64,000 nucleotides of DNA from Fagopyrum homotropicum (GCA_033239125.1 BSWB01000004.1:141492926-141556925); one strand, 5' to 3'. Positions 49,766 through 60,100 are shown, counted from the first letter of the stretch. Numbers and translations are program-made. Notes: generated by a model from the letters alone, not told the origin.

Positions 49766-49869
49766 GTAAGCAATATTCTCTTGTGTCTTATATTTATTGT
49801 TTTTATTTGTATTATCAAAACTTCAATATCTTGCATGTCGTAATCACAAATATTGATATATTGTTGTAG
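49766..49869 (+). other. Transposase intron A (104 bp), similar to intron B
   Basis: Begins GTAAGCAATATTCTCTTGTG and ends GTTGTAG. It aligns along its whole length with intron B at roughly 75-80% identity by eye, including an AAAACTTCAAYATC word and a CATGTYGTAATCACAA word. Confidence 0.75.
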
Positions 49870-50315
49870 GGTTGAGAGTTCACACTCATTGTCAAAGAGT
49901 ACTTTGATGTCACCACAAGGTGAATTTGACAATGTTGTTCAAAACATTGACTTGATGCTTGAAGATCAAAATCATAAAATTAGGGGTTCTTTGGAGAAGA
50001 CACGTGAACTTCACATTTTAGAAGTAGAAGATAATCTGATGTTTGTGAGGGTCTTGTACCGGATATCTAACACATGCATGGAATACCTCATTGAGAATCA
50101 CAAAAAAGCATTGGAGGGACAATACGATTCTGAATATCACGATTGGTATTGGAGATACACTTATGGAATTCTTTGTGTGCACGAGTTTGCAAATGTTATC
50201 CAAGCTGGTAGGCCGATTACTTTACAAGAGATACACAAATTTTGGTAGCAAATAAGGTGGGACCGGGTGAATGTCGAAGAAGATGAAGGACTCCAACCAA
50301 CACCTATTTCTCTAG

Positions 50316-50417
50316 GTAAGCAAAATTATCTTGTGCACTATATTAATTGTTGTTATTGCTATTATTAAAACTTCAACATCGTGCATGTTGTAATCACAAG
50401 TAATGATATTTCTCTAG
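50316..50417 (+). other. Transposase intron B (102 bp), flanked by an 11-bp direct repeat
   Basis: Begins GTAAGCAAAATTATCTTGTG and ends TTTCTCTAG. ATTTCTCTAGG occurs at 50306-50316 and 50408-50418, one copy spanning each splice site. Splicing restores CTA-GGA (Leu-Gly) in frame. Confidence 0.75.
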
Positions 50418-50626
50418 GAGATATCCTGTGTACACAAATGCATAACGATCATATGGAAGGAAAACTCAGTCAAGACCAGCTTGAAAACTTGGGTCATTAT
50501 TACCACAACGTAAAGTACCCGGGGAGTTTAATGTTGAAGGAGCCAGATGTTGGGGTACTAAAAAAAGGAAGACCGAAGACCTCCACAACCCGAGATGCTT
50601 CATCATTTGAGTATGCCCGATAAGAA

Positions 50627-51415
50627 ATGGAAGCTAGTTTAAGCAAGAGGGCATTACAAACTGGGCACGGTCATGAGAGAGAACCGAGGAGAGGATGTGG
50701 AAAAGGAAAAGCCGAGACATACGGTGCAAGTGAGATGATACCGAAAGAAGAAGATGTTGTTGGTACAAGAGAGGATACACAAGAGTCTGGAATAGCAAGT
50801 GGGAGTAGACCCCGGGATTTTATAGCTCGGGGGTTCAATTGGGGTGATCAAAACATCGACCCTTTTGATGTTGGCTTATGTGGATCGCGTAATTGATGTT
50901 CCAGGTGACGGACATTGTGGATATCGATCGTTTGCAAAGTTGTTGGGGTACGATGAGCATGAGTATATGAGGGTCCGGGTGGAGCTTGCTTGGGAGTTGA
51001 CCGAGCACTTTGAAGTATACAGTCGCGCCTACAATGAAGAAGTACTTCAGACTCTAATTGACCAGGTTAATTACTCAATTGTAGTGTTGAGTATTTGATG
51101 AGGGTTCCCCTAGCTGCAATGGCATTCGCCACATTCTATCAAGTAGCACTTGCTTTGTTTAGTCGGGAAGATTCAAACACATTTCTCCCGATGATCAGGA
51201 GCTCGGTTGGTCAAGGGCCCCCATCTAAGGTCTATGCAATTGCCCTACTAAACGGCAATCACTTTGTCCCGGTGAGCTTTTATATTTACATGTTTTTATA
51301 TATTTTTATATTGTTTAGTCTAACAATAGAATATAATTTATAGGTTTGGCTACGTCCGCAAGCACCTCTACCTCCCCCCATGCAACTTGGAAAGGTAAGG
51401 ATCCAAGTGTGAAAG
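50627..51415 (+). pseudogene. OTU-type cysteine protease domain in the MULE
   Basis: A basic Gly-rich linker (REPRRGCGKGKAETYG) leads, after a frame change near 50850-50880, to VDRVIDVPGDGHCGYRSFA. The D-G-H-C is the OTU catalytic Asp/Cys loop. Further on, AIALLNGNHFVPV and, after a GT-AG intron 51272-51343, VWLRPQAPLPPPMQLG contain the catalytic His region (N-H-F-V-x-V). An internal intron or frame loss lies about 51066-51110. Known OTU proteins are deubiquitinases, but the transposon-borne versions have no settled role. It directly follows the transposase on the same strand, so it was probably part of the same protein or transcript. Cys and His are kept although the frame is broken. Confidence 0.8.
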
Positions 51416-51532
51416 GCTTCAAAGTTCCGTTTGTAAAACAAATTGAGCATTATCGTTATCTTAAGCATAAAGATGCTAGGTGATGTATTGCTTTAGTAAC
51501 CCTTTGAAGGGTGTTTTAGCTTGTTTTTGTTT

Positions 51533-52930
51533 TTAAGTTTGAACATTGATTTGCATGTATTTAAGTGACCCTCTCAAGGGTGGCTCAAACCAATCATAAT
51601 AGTGCTCATCCACATCCCAAGCTGAAACCACCTCCTCGTGCTGAAAAATGTCATAGAGATGCTCATATCGAGTCGCCCAATGATGACCCTGTATGAACGT
51701 TAGCTCGTAACCACCCTTCCTTGGTTGCTTGCAACTCGCAGGCTCAATCAACCCTAGGATGGGAACACACTGCACACGCCCAAACTGTCTAAGGACTCTA
51801 TCCGGCATGTGTGGCTCGTATCGCTCAAAATGCCCAATAAGCCCTCTATAACTGGAAAGGCGTAGAGGCCCCGTAACAAAGTCAATCGATCCAAAATGGG
51901 GTGAATATAACCTAAAGAGAAAAAAAAATCAAGTGTTAGTGTGCATTATAAAACTACAAGAAAAAAACCCCTTACATATACGTGTACATCCTCCGCTCTA
52001 CATCGATCCAGCTGAACCCTGTACCATCGGGCACTCTCATCAGACTGCAAGCCATGAGGCCTCGGACCAGCCCGTAATGCAAACCGACATGATCCATGTC
52101 TATTGGGATCCGGATGCGAAGCACCTCGCAAAGCCGGAAAATAACACCATATCCAACACTACATTCATAAGTAAAAAACATGTAATGAAATAAAAATAAG
52201 ATATACTACTTTAAAATATAAAAAATAAAGAAAATTATTAACTTTACCTGAAGTAGGACAGTGCATCCATCTAGCTGTGCACAACCGGCACGAGAGGCCT
52301 TCCCTAATTTCCTATAAAGATCGGCTAACACAGCCAAACCCCAAAATAATGCCCCGGTCCTCTCATGATCCCGCACGACATCTAACAAATGATGGTTCAC
52401 CCGGTTTGTATACTTGTCCAAAAATAATGTCGAAGAAATCAGTATAAGCAGATATCCACTAGCCACGTGCTCTGGAAATAGGCCATCACGTCTCATACGT
52501 GTAACTCTCTCATCTAACAATCTAAGCTTGATCCCTCCCTCCTTTATTTGTTTTCTAACATCATCGCCCCCCATATCAAACATACCCTCAAACATAGCTA
52601 TCAACGTATCACGGCTCGAGGTACAAGTGAGAATATCTCCATCTATCTGCAATCCTAAAATCTTCACGACATCGTGAAGCGTGATCGTGTTCTTGCCCCA
52701 AGGAAAGTGAAAGTTGTTGGTCTCCGGATACCAATGCTCCACAAAAGCAGATATCAAACTACAGTCAGCACTCTTGTAGTCGATCTCGTGCAAGCCGACG
52801 AGCCCAGTACGACGAGCAAACCATAACCAAGTCCTAGGATCATCCGACTACATCCTAACAACCTCAGTCCACTGGTCAACTATCGGGAGATGTCGATGAA
52901 CACGAAAAACTCCCCTCTTGATACCCTCCT
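51533..52930 (-). pseudogene. Plant mobile domain (MAIN/MAIL1-like, PMD-C) gene in the MULE
   Basis: Minus-strand reading: GVFRVHRHLPIVDQW, a stop TAG at 52848-52850, then TGLVGLHEIDYKSADCSLIS. HWYPETNNFHFPWGKNTITL follows, then DVVKILGLQIDG, TGALFWGLAVLADLYRKLG and, after an intron starting at 52247, GHFERYEPHMPDRVLRQFG, GYELTFIQGHHWATRYEHL and DWFEPPLRG. The W-x-P-E-T..FH.P.GE/K.TITL.D and MPDRVLRQFG motifs mark PMD-C proteins (annotated as serine/threonine phosphatase 7 long form homolog). PMD proteins such as MAIN act in transcription and silencing, and PMDs also occur within transposons. Its antisense placement in the MULE suggests cargo or a second element gene. Confidence 0.82.
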
Positions 52931-53119
52931 ATATCTCGCTAGCCACATGTGTGTTATAATATTTTATGGTGTCAACAATCAAAGGGCCGGAGGCTTGGTC
53001 TCCTCCTCGGACCTCCTCAACGGGGTCGTCAACCCTAATGTCCTCCTCTAGAATCTCCCCCTCTCGAAGGAGTGGATCTGTGTGCACCTCCTCCTCTCGG
53101 AGGATTGGATCTTTGAGGA

Positions 53120-53360
53120 CCTCCTCCTCAATTCTAGTGTCCTCCTCCACAATCCCGGTATCACCTAAGACCTCAACCTCCTCCTCCTCAACCTATTGTC
53201 CTCCTTCATAATCCCGGTATCACCTAAGACCTTAACCTCCTCCTCATCCTCAACCCTAGTGTCCTCGTCAACAATCCCGGTATCACCTAAGACATCAACC
53301 TCCTCCTCCTCCTCCTCAACCCTAGTGTCCTCCTTCTCATGCTCTCGTGGCTCATCAACC
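53120..53360 (-). repeat. Acidic minisatellite, about 60-bp unit, upstream of the PMD
   Basis: AATCCCGGTATCACCTAAGA recurs at 53151, 53210 and 53273 (spacings 59 and 63 bp), with CTCCTCCTC runs between. On the minus strand it encodes VLGDTGI..EDTRVE.EEE units. The 59-bp spacing breaks the frame. Confidence 0.85.
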
Positions 53361-53369
53361 ATCTCGGTA

Positions 53370-54150
53370 ATAAGTACCCGAGTCTCATCAATACTAGGCT
53401 TACCAACTGAGCAAAGACGAACTGCTCTATCACGCCCTGATGCAGTAACAGGTCAACTCAAAATATTTCTATCAATTTAAAATACATATATTCAACAAAT
53501 AAGCATATGACATTTGAATACGAATTCATATTCAAAGAGAATATTATGAAAGAAACACCAAGAGATTAAATCATCATTTCAAGTCAATCATTTGTATCCA
53601 ATCATCAAACACAAGCATGGGAAGACAAAATCTCGACATTACACAACAACAATCAAAACATAAAATCCCGACATTACACAAGTAACAATATCTAATCATC
53701 ATTTCAAGTCAATAATTTTATCCAAATTCAAATTCAATCAAATGTATCCAAATTCCGAGTATCAATTTCAATTTCCATTTAATTCAATCAATTCTATCCA
53801 AAATTGATTTAAACTTACAACAACACCAAATCATTCAATTCAAGCAATTGTGTCCAAGATCAATTCCGAGTTTCAGTTTCCATTCAAGAGACTCACCTTT
53901 CGTTTTTCACCCCTCATTGCTTGATTTTGCGGATGCGATTTTGATTTCTTCTTGCTCCACTTTCCAAAACACCAACAAAGAGGATACGAATTAATATGAA
54001 TTGTCAACTTATTTCAAGTTGTTCAAATTAGGGTTCAACAACACAAAGATTTCCACCAACAGCTCTTTCAATTGCCGAATTGCAATTAGAAAACGAATTG
54101 AAATTAGGGTTCAAAACAAGAAGAAATCAATTAGGGGTTTAAGGTTCGAA
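53370..54150. other. MULE interior between the PMD gene and the right-end repeats
   Basis: It is AT-rich and non-coding, with repeated AATTCAATCAAT/TCCAAATTC words from 53580 to 53870. It is probably the promoter and leader of the minus-strand PMD gene. Confidence 0.45.
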
Positions 54151-54151
54151 A

Positions 54152-54348
54152 GGCCGAAGGGTAACATTGAACAGAGAACAGAGAGGAATGGTTGGCGGCC
54201 GAAGGGTAACATCGAACAGAGAGGAATGGTCAGAAGGCCGAAGGGTAACATCGAGCAGAGAGGAATGGTCAGAAGACAAACTGAAATAAGCAAAAGAAGA
54301 AGAAGCATCTGTAAACAGAGAGGAAGGGTGCGAAGGCCGAAGGGTAAC
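54152..54348. repeat. GGCCGAAGGGTAACA minisatellite in the MULE right end
   Basis: GGCCGAAGGGTAACA occurs at about 54152, 54197, 54236 and 54333, each with nearby CAGAGAGGAA. Spacing is 45, 39 and 97 bp. Confidence 0.85.
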
Positions 54349-54540
54349 AACTCGCTTTAATGGTCAAATTAGGGGCTTATGGTTCGAAATTGAAATAAGC
54401 AAAAGAAGAAGACGAAAACGGGCTAAACTTACCAGCAAAATGTCGAAGGTGCAGATCCGACTAACGCAACTCCGACGAACAGAAGAAGAAAGCAGCAGCG
54501 AATAGAGAACGCAACTCCGACGGCAAAAGGAAGAAGAAGG

Positions 54541-54790
54541 GCAACTACGCTATTGGGGCTGAAACGCGTAGATAGCTTTTAACACCTTAACTACGCTTTT
54601 GACAAGCGTAGTTGGAGGTTCCTTAAAAAAAGCCCAACAACGCTTCCCATAACCGAAGTTATAGTTTTTATAAAAAAAAAAATTCATCAGCTCCAATCGG
54701 CTCAGGACGGCTCTCCAACTACGCTTGTCAAAAGCATAATTCGAACTCAGATGCGAAAAGCGAAACTACGCACTTTGCGTGCGTAGTTGT
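54541..54790. repeat. Right subterminal hairpin array of the MULE
   Basis: Five pairs of the same family as the left array start near 54543 (AACTACGC..GCGTAG), 54589 (AACTACGC..GCGTAGTT), 54636 (AACAACGC..GAAGTT, weak), 54717 (AACTACGC..GCATAATT) and 54764 (AAACTACGC..GCGTAGTT). CTCCAATCGGCTC here matches GGAGCCGAT words of the left end in inverted order. Confidence 0.8.
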
Positions 54791-54832
54791 GGCTACACAT
54801 AGCGTTTTTCACCGGTACGTCTAAAATTCCCG

Positions 54833-54982
54833 CTATAAATAGGAAGTGTGACTTGTTCAGAAAAGAAGTTGAAGCAACCACTCAATTCTACTTTATAGCT
54901 TTTCCTTTTTAACTAGGAATAAAATAAGCTAATAAAGTACAAAGAGATAATGCTATTTTATTTGTGAATTATATGTCCAACA
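54833..54982 (-). repeat. Copia 3' LTR, proximal part
   Basis: It runs from the MULE right flank to TCCAACA (plus) at 54982, which is TGTTGGACAT on the minus strand. It ends at CTATAAATAGG, a canonical TATA word of the LTR promoter. Confidence 0.82.
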
Positions 54983-54992
54983 ATCCCCCACA
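54983..54992 (-). other. Copia polypurine tract
   Basis: TGTGGGGGAT on the minus strand abuts the LTR start, marking the 3' end of the internal region. Confidence 0.75.
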
Positions 54993-55300
54993 TGATTCAA
55001 AGTTAATACCAGATGCTAAAAACAACGTTGATGTCTTTCGACTTGAATCAACAAAGGAAATATGAGAGTTTTGCGGTCTAATACAGTGCTTTTAAGGCCT
55101 AGCACACAACCCTTCATCGTATTTTGTTATACACCCCCATACGGGAATGAGTTCATTAAGAGACCAACAATCTTAACCTTCCAATTCAACAACACTAATA
55201 GAACTTTATAAGCATTAGATTATCATTTTCACCTTCATTTGACCTCATTGAACCACAAACTTTATCTTTGATAAAGTTTTTGGTTGGTATCCGGAAAAAA

Positions 55301-56612
55301 CTAACATGACTTAGGCAACAATCCCATTTCTTTAGATGTGCCCAGGACCATACGTCCACACAAGCCTTTTGTCAGGGGGTCGGCCAAGTTCCTCCCTAAT
55401 CTTACAAATTCCAAGGATAATACACCTGCTTCAATTAAACTGCGTATAACCTTATGGTGCATGCGTATGTGTCTTTTCTTCCCATTATACATGGTATTCA
55501 TTGCTACCGGAATTGCAGCTTGAGAATCACATCTCATAGAGATAGCTGGACAAGGTCTCCCTATTAAAGGTATATCTGCAAGTAGATTTCTTAACCCATC
55601 AGCTTCTTGACATGCCAAGTCAACCGCAATTAGTTCTGATTCCATCGTGGAGCGAGCTATACATGTTTGTTTAGTAGACTTCCAAGCCACAACTCCTCCA
55701 CCTAAAGGGAATGCATACCCACTAGTAGAATTTACTTCATCAAATTTAGATATCCAATTTGCATCACAATAAGCTTCAAGTATACACGGTGAACCAAAAC
55801 AACATAAATTCCAATCCATAGTTCCTTTAAGATATCGCATCAACCGGTCAAGAGCTTTCCAATGGCTAGAATTTGGGTTATGTGTGTATCTACTTAGTAT
55901 GCTAACAGTGTATACAATGTCAGGCCTTGTGCAGTTCATTGAATACATCACACTACCAATAATGTTTGCATAATTACACTGATTTACACTAGTACCTCTA
56001 TTCTTCAATAAATGAAGTGAAGAGTCATAAGGTGACTTAACACTAGCTTCATCCCAATATCCAAATTTTTTAAGAATTCTCTCAGTATAGTGAGATTAAT
56101 TTAGTGAAAACCTAGAATGAGTTTTAAGGACTTTTATTTCAAGAATAACGTCAACCTCTCCTAGGTCTTTCATTTCAAACTTGGAGCTCAAAAAGATTTT
56201 TGTTTTTATCAACAACATCAAGAGAAGTGCCTTGTATAAGCAAGTCATCCACATACAAGCATATAATAACACATTCAAGATCGTATATTTTAGAATAAAC
56301 ACATGTATCTCCAAAGTTAGAAACAAAATCATTTTCATGCAGCGTGTTATCGAGTTTCTCAGACCACTATTTAGGGGCTTGTTTAAGACTATAAAATGAC
56401 TTAATCAACTTGCATACTTTTTGTTCTTGTCCAACGACTATAAACCCTTCTGGTTGGGTCATGTAGACTTCTTCATGCAAATCACCATTTAAAAATGCAG
56501 TTTTTACGTCCATTTGATGCACAACTAAATTATGAACAGAAGTTAGGGCAATCAATATGCGAATAGTAGCAATTTTTGTAACAGGGGCATAAATATCAAA
56601 ATAATCTATTCC
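55301..56612 (-). pseudogene. pol: Copia reverse transcriptase / RNase H fragment
   Basis: The minus strand begins at about 56612 with GIDYFDIYAPVTKIATIR, then HQMDVKTAFLNGDLHEEVYM and QPEGFIV, all conserved copia RT. The YVDD region (about 56250) is split by frameshifts. EMKDLGEVDVILEIKV follows and, in 56008-55301, NIIGSVMYSMNCTRPDI, RYLKGTMDW, EAYCDANWISKFDEVNSTSG, CIARSTMESELIAVDLACQEA and HIRMHHKVIRSLIEAGV give the complete RNase H end. It lacks gag, protease and integrase. The RH part is a clean 235-codon frame, so decay is moderate. Confidence 0.88.
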
Positions 56613-56879
56613 CATCTTAGAAACACCTTTCCTTTGCAAACCTCAGCTTTGTCCGCGTTACCCTTTGAGATCTTGAGTCGGAACCACAACTAGATGCTTT
56701 AATCCCTAGAATCCGCATTCCCCTTTACTTGACTTTACATCATCTTTGATTGCTTTAATTTGTGGTTTTTATTAATACTTGACAACCAATTATGTGCTTT
56801 GTTTCACCTAAGTCACTGAGATCGACCCCAGAAATTATTGCTTTTTATTACAATTGACCCGTACACTGCGGGTTCGCAT

Positions 56880-59800
56880 TATAACGCCCACAAACTTAGG
56901 CGTGTTCTCGATATTTATCTTTCCGTATAATTATTGATATTTTTAATAGACTAAATAATTATATGAGTATATATATATATATACATATATTTCATATTCA
57001 TATACGATCCGTTTAAATTATTATTGTAATCTCGTACATATTTTTTTGTACGAGAACGATTTCTATATCAGAAATCATACTATTACAAGTATATTTACAT
57101 ATACTTGATTTATATATTTTCCCCCAAATTATTTAACGGAAAAGTTCGAAAATATTTTTCAATCCGGAAATTTCGCTCCAATTAATTCGATCCGGTACGT
57201 TAATTTCCGATTCCCTTTATTTTTTATTATTTTCTTTATTCTCCTTTTTCCCTTCCCAGCCTTGGTTTTGTTACTTTTCTCTTCCTCCAGTTTGCTTGCT
57301 TGAGGAGTGAAGACCTCTGCTCTGCCACCCATAGGGCCATAGCTACAGCCCTACTCAGCTATCCCGACCCCTCGTTCCTCCCTCAACACTCACTCGATTT
57401 CTCCCCGACCTCTGAATGAGACTCTCAACCCTCAGACTCTCTTCCCCTGCTTCTTCTCAGCAACTCTACTCTGTAACCCCTCTCCCTCACACCATCTCTC
57501 TGTCCTTCCTCTCTCTCACTCAACCTTCGTCTCACCTTTGCCGGCAACCACATGAAAGTCGAGGATGCTCGGCCATCGCCTCGCCTGCCGGAGTGCTGGC
57601 CGCCTCCAATACCTTCTCCCACCGTTGCCTCGCACCCATCTGCAACCACCAGGAGGTAGCCCACTGGAGCCACCGGATATCGGAGCGCCTTGCCTGCTTC
57701 GACCTTGATTCAACAGTCGAAGCCAGAGAGAAGATGCCCAGCCTCGCGCCACCTTCGCCTCGCACCCGGCTGAATCTAGTAAGATGAGAAACCACCCCTT
57801 CCCCAGCCTTCTATTGCTTCTGCTGCTAGCCTGCAACCGCTTGGAAGCCACTAGGGAGAGCCACGCCGGGGGAAACGAGACCCCCATTTGGCCGCCAGAT
57901 CTCTTGCAGCCGCTGCCAACGCTCCTCACTGCCGCCTGGAGCCTTGCCGGATCCATGGCTGCCGTCGCCGCCCTCTTCCTCCACACTCTCCCCTGCGTGT
58001 TGTTACTAGTGAAAGAGAAGCCTTAATTTCCATATTAAAATTGGGGGCCCTCATTTATGGTATAATTACATATTGGAACCTATCTTTTGTATTTATAATT
58101 AATGGCCCATATTTAGGTTTTATGCAATTATGCCCTGCTGGAATTAATTACAAAAAATGGCCCAAGAAATTAATTACGAATAATCTCCCCTATTTATAAA
58201 ATTGTATTAATTGGCGAAAAATGTATTTATGGGTTTTAAATTTGGGATTTACTTGAATTATATTCTTATGATTATTTATACTATATATATTGTCTTTGTT
58301 GGATTTATTTCGGATTTATGATCCAAAGTTGTTTCGGGAAATGGCCAAGTTTCGAGAGTTTTCTTTAGTTGCCCGGGAAGTTGTTTTGGTTTTGACCCGT
58401 ATTTATAAATTGTTGTGATCACCCCGGAAAATGCTTTGTGAGTTTTACCCTTGTTTTGAAAGAGAGGCTTCGTTAGATTTTTATATGCGTTAATCTCCCT
58501 TCCAAAATTAGCGTTTAAGCTAATTTTATGTAGGTTTGGTTTTAGGTCCGGAAGCGCCCCGATAAAGGCCTAACGAGTCCAAGTTTGACATCCGTCTTGA
58601 CGTCGTGTGAGTATTCTCTTCCTCGATTCAGTTATGTTTAGTATTAGAATTATGTTAGGTTGGATAATCTAGCATAACTTAGAGTGAATATCAAGTAGTG
58701 GTTTGAACCTTAGGTGAGTTTTGAGGATTTATGATCGTTATAAAGCTTGAGGTGTTATTATCTTGTGAGGATTGTAAGGCGTTGAGTGTTTGGTTGATCT
58801 TGTGAGCTTATGAGGATTGAGATTATGGTTATATGTTTGTTGAGATTATGGTGACTAGGACGAGAGTATCCTAGCATGTGTTGTGATGCTTATGACCCTG
58901 TGAGATCGTGAGGATTAGGAGGTTGTTATCCTATTATGGTTATAGTTTATGATCTTGCGAGATCATTGGGACTAGAAGTCTTAGGACTTCTAGCATGTGA
59001 GAGAGATGTTGATCGTGCGCCTTTTGACAGGCGTTGAGTGTCTTCCTGTGGGAAGCTGAGAGCGGGATTATCTTTGGGATGAGGTAAGTCTTCGGACTTA
59101 CTTAGCTCGTATTCTCTGTATTAGTTTCAATGCGTGTTTGGTGGTGTGTGTTTATTGTTATGTGTGTGTTTATTGCTTATGTTATAACATCTAAACCGGT
59201 AATAGGACCACCGACTTTATATGTTTATATTTGGCCCAAGTGTATGATAACGGGCGGTGACCGCTTGTCCAGTCCAAAATGGGGATGACTGGGAGGTGCC
59301 TTGCGACCAGCCCATCGGGTGATGCTGATCCGCATCAAGTACAAACCCGTATGGTGAAAGGGGACAAGGGCGAGATCTTTTAGATTCTCGTGTCACAAAA
59401 AAAGTTGAATTAGAACGGGATATGACCTAATAATAAAAAGATAATAAACCGGATTTTGTATTTTGGAACATGTTGTGTGTTTATGATGCCTTATGTGTGT
59501 GTGTGCCAATATCATGATGCTAATGCCTTGAATGCTAGCTAACGGTTTTATACCGATATTGTTGTAGTTGCCTTGCAGGTTAGGAGCGAGACCGAGAGAT
59601 CCGGAAGAGTGGGCAGCCGGGGTCCGTACATTTTAGGATGGGTTTTGGGAGTTGTGTTTATGTATTGTTTAGGGTATTATGTATGTCGCGTGTATGGTGG
59701 TTGCCTTTAGCGTTGTATCTCGGCTGAAGTCTTTCGTTGTTTTCTTTTGGGGTTCATATCATTGCATTAAAATGAATTTCGGTTTTGCCTTTATTTGTGT

Positions 59801-59903
59801 CTTGTTGTAAGATCCAGTGAAATTGTTGCCAGGCTAAGGGTCGGGATCCATTGTGAGGTCCTAACCCGTAGCGCTCCGAATCCCGTGGATTCGGGGTGTT
59901 ACA
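56880..59903 (+). mobile_element. Solo LTR, 3,024 bp, 5-bp TSD CGCAT
   Basis: The insert begins TATAACGCCC (from TGTAACGCCC by one change) and ends GGGGTGTTACA, so the ends are inverted. CGCAT lies directly outside both ends (56875-56879 and 59904-59908). No primer site or coding domain occurs inside. A GC-rich CT-rich segment at 57290-58020 has chance open frames on both strands. Length and the TGTAAC start suit a large Ty3/gypsy (Tekay/Del-like) LTR left after unequal recombination; the family is inferred. Confidence 0.82.
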
Positions 59904-59978
59904 CGCATCTTTGTTCAAGCATACTTATTGGGTTATAAATTTAAAGCTTGCACACACCTTTTGGAGCGAACAAGTTTT

Positions 59979-59996
59979 TGGCACCGTTGCTGGGGA
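59979..59996 (+). other. Primer-binding site of Athila copy 2
   Basis: TGGCACCGTTGCTGGGGA has two differences from the tRNA-Asp site of copy 1, in line with an older or decayed copy. Confidence 0.85.
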
Positions 59997-60100
59997 CTTG
60001 GTCTAGACCGGGCCGGTTGCGGTTGTCTTTTGGAGCAATTGCCCTTGTTGCTACTAACCACTCTACTTGAGTGTTTTCGCAGGATCTTTTTCTTAGGTTT

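Larger units (their letters stand above)
48350..50620 (+). pseudogene. MULE transposase, spliced and broken
   Basis: Exon 1, 48350-48400 (MSSNGAGGISDDDLQNE), joins 48483 onward through a GT-AG intron. The N-terminal DNA-binding part includes VCEKFGRRKSAKNEDVD, TKWKITVVHGSHNHD and a KILDMLRKEYP helix. The DDE-type core has VLVMDTTYKTNR (first Asp), DVIMTDRELALIKAI (second Asp) and the MULE-conserved NVHLIRNIEEN. Introns are 49766-49869 and 50316-50417; a third intron-like insert near 49182-49258 has no clear acceptor. Lesions: a frame change near 48630, an extra T in a T run at 49025-49032, and a TAG at 50246-50248 (W*Q). Such proteins cut the element ends in the nucleus; this copy cannot be made intact. 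The type fits plant MULEs annotated as otubain/MULE proteins. Confidence 0.85.
47810..54832 (+). mobile_element. Mutator-like element (MULE), 7.0 kb, with OTU and PMD coding regions
   Basis: The ends are inverted repeats. Left: ATGTACCGGCGAAAATTGCT, ATTTGTAGCC, AAAACTACGCACG; right, reversed: ACGTACCGGTGAAAAACGCT, ATGTGTAGCC, ACAACTACGCACG. They are alignable for about 70 bp. Flanks CTATAAAAG (47801) and CTATAAATA (54833) look like a 9-bp target duplication with two differences; exact ends are uncertain by 1-2 bp. Inside, left to right: hairpin array, MULE transposase (+), OTU protease domain (+), MAIN-like plant mobile domain gene (-), repeat-rich right end. Every coding part has at least one lesion. 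Confidence 0.88.
47408..56612 (-). mobile_element. Ty1/copia retrotransposon, 3' part only, minus strand
   Basis: On the minus strand: RT fragments (56612-56100), RNase H (56008-55301), purine tract at 54992-54983, then the 3' LTR from TGTTGGACAT (54982) to ...TCCAACA (47408), which is split by the 7-kb MULE. TGTTGGA/TCCAACA is a proper LTR inverted end pair. Gag, protease, integrase and the 5' LTR are missing, because the element is cut at 56604-56612 where it joins Athila copy 2. Confidence 0.85.

Noticed and set aside
53196..53480. Ser-rich plus-strand frames (SSSSTLVSS)
   Set aside because: Antisense of the acidic minisatellite; codon pattern is explained by the repeat.
57416..58199. Several 80-150-codon frames on both strands
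   Set aside because: They overlap one another in the GC-rich, CT-rich part of the solo LTR; no conserved motif.
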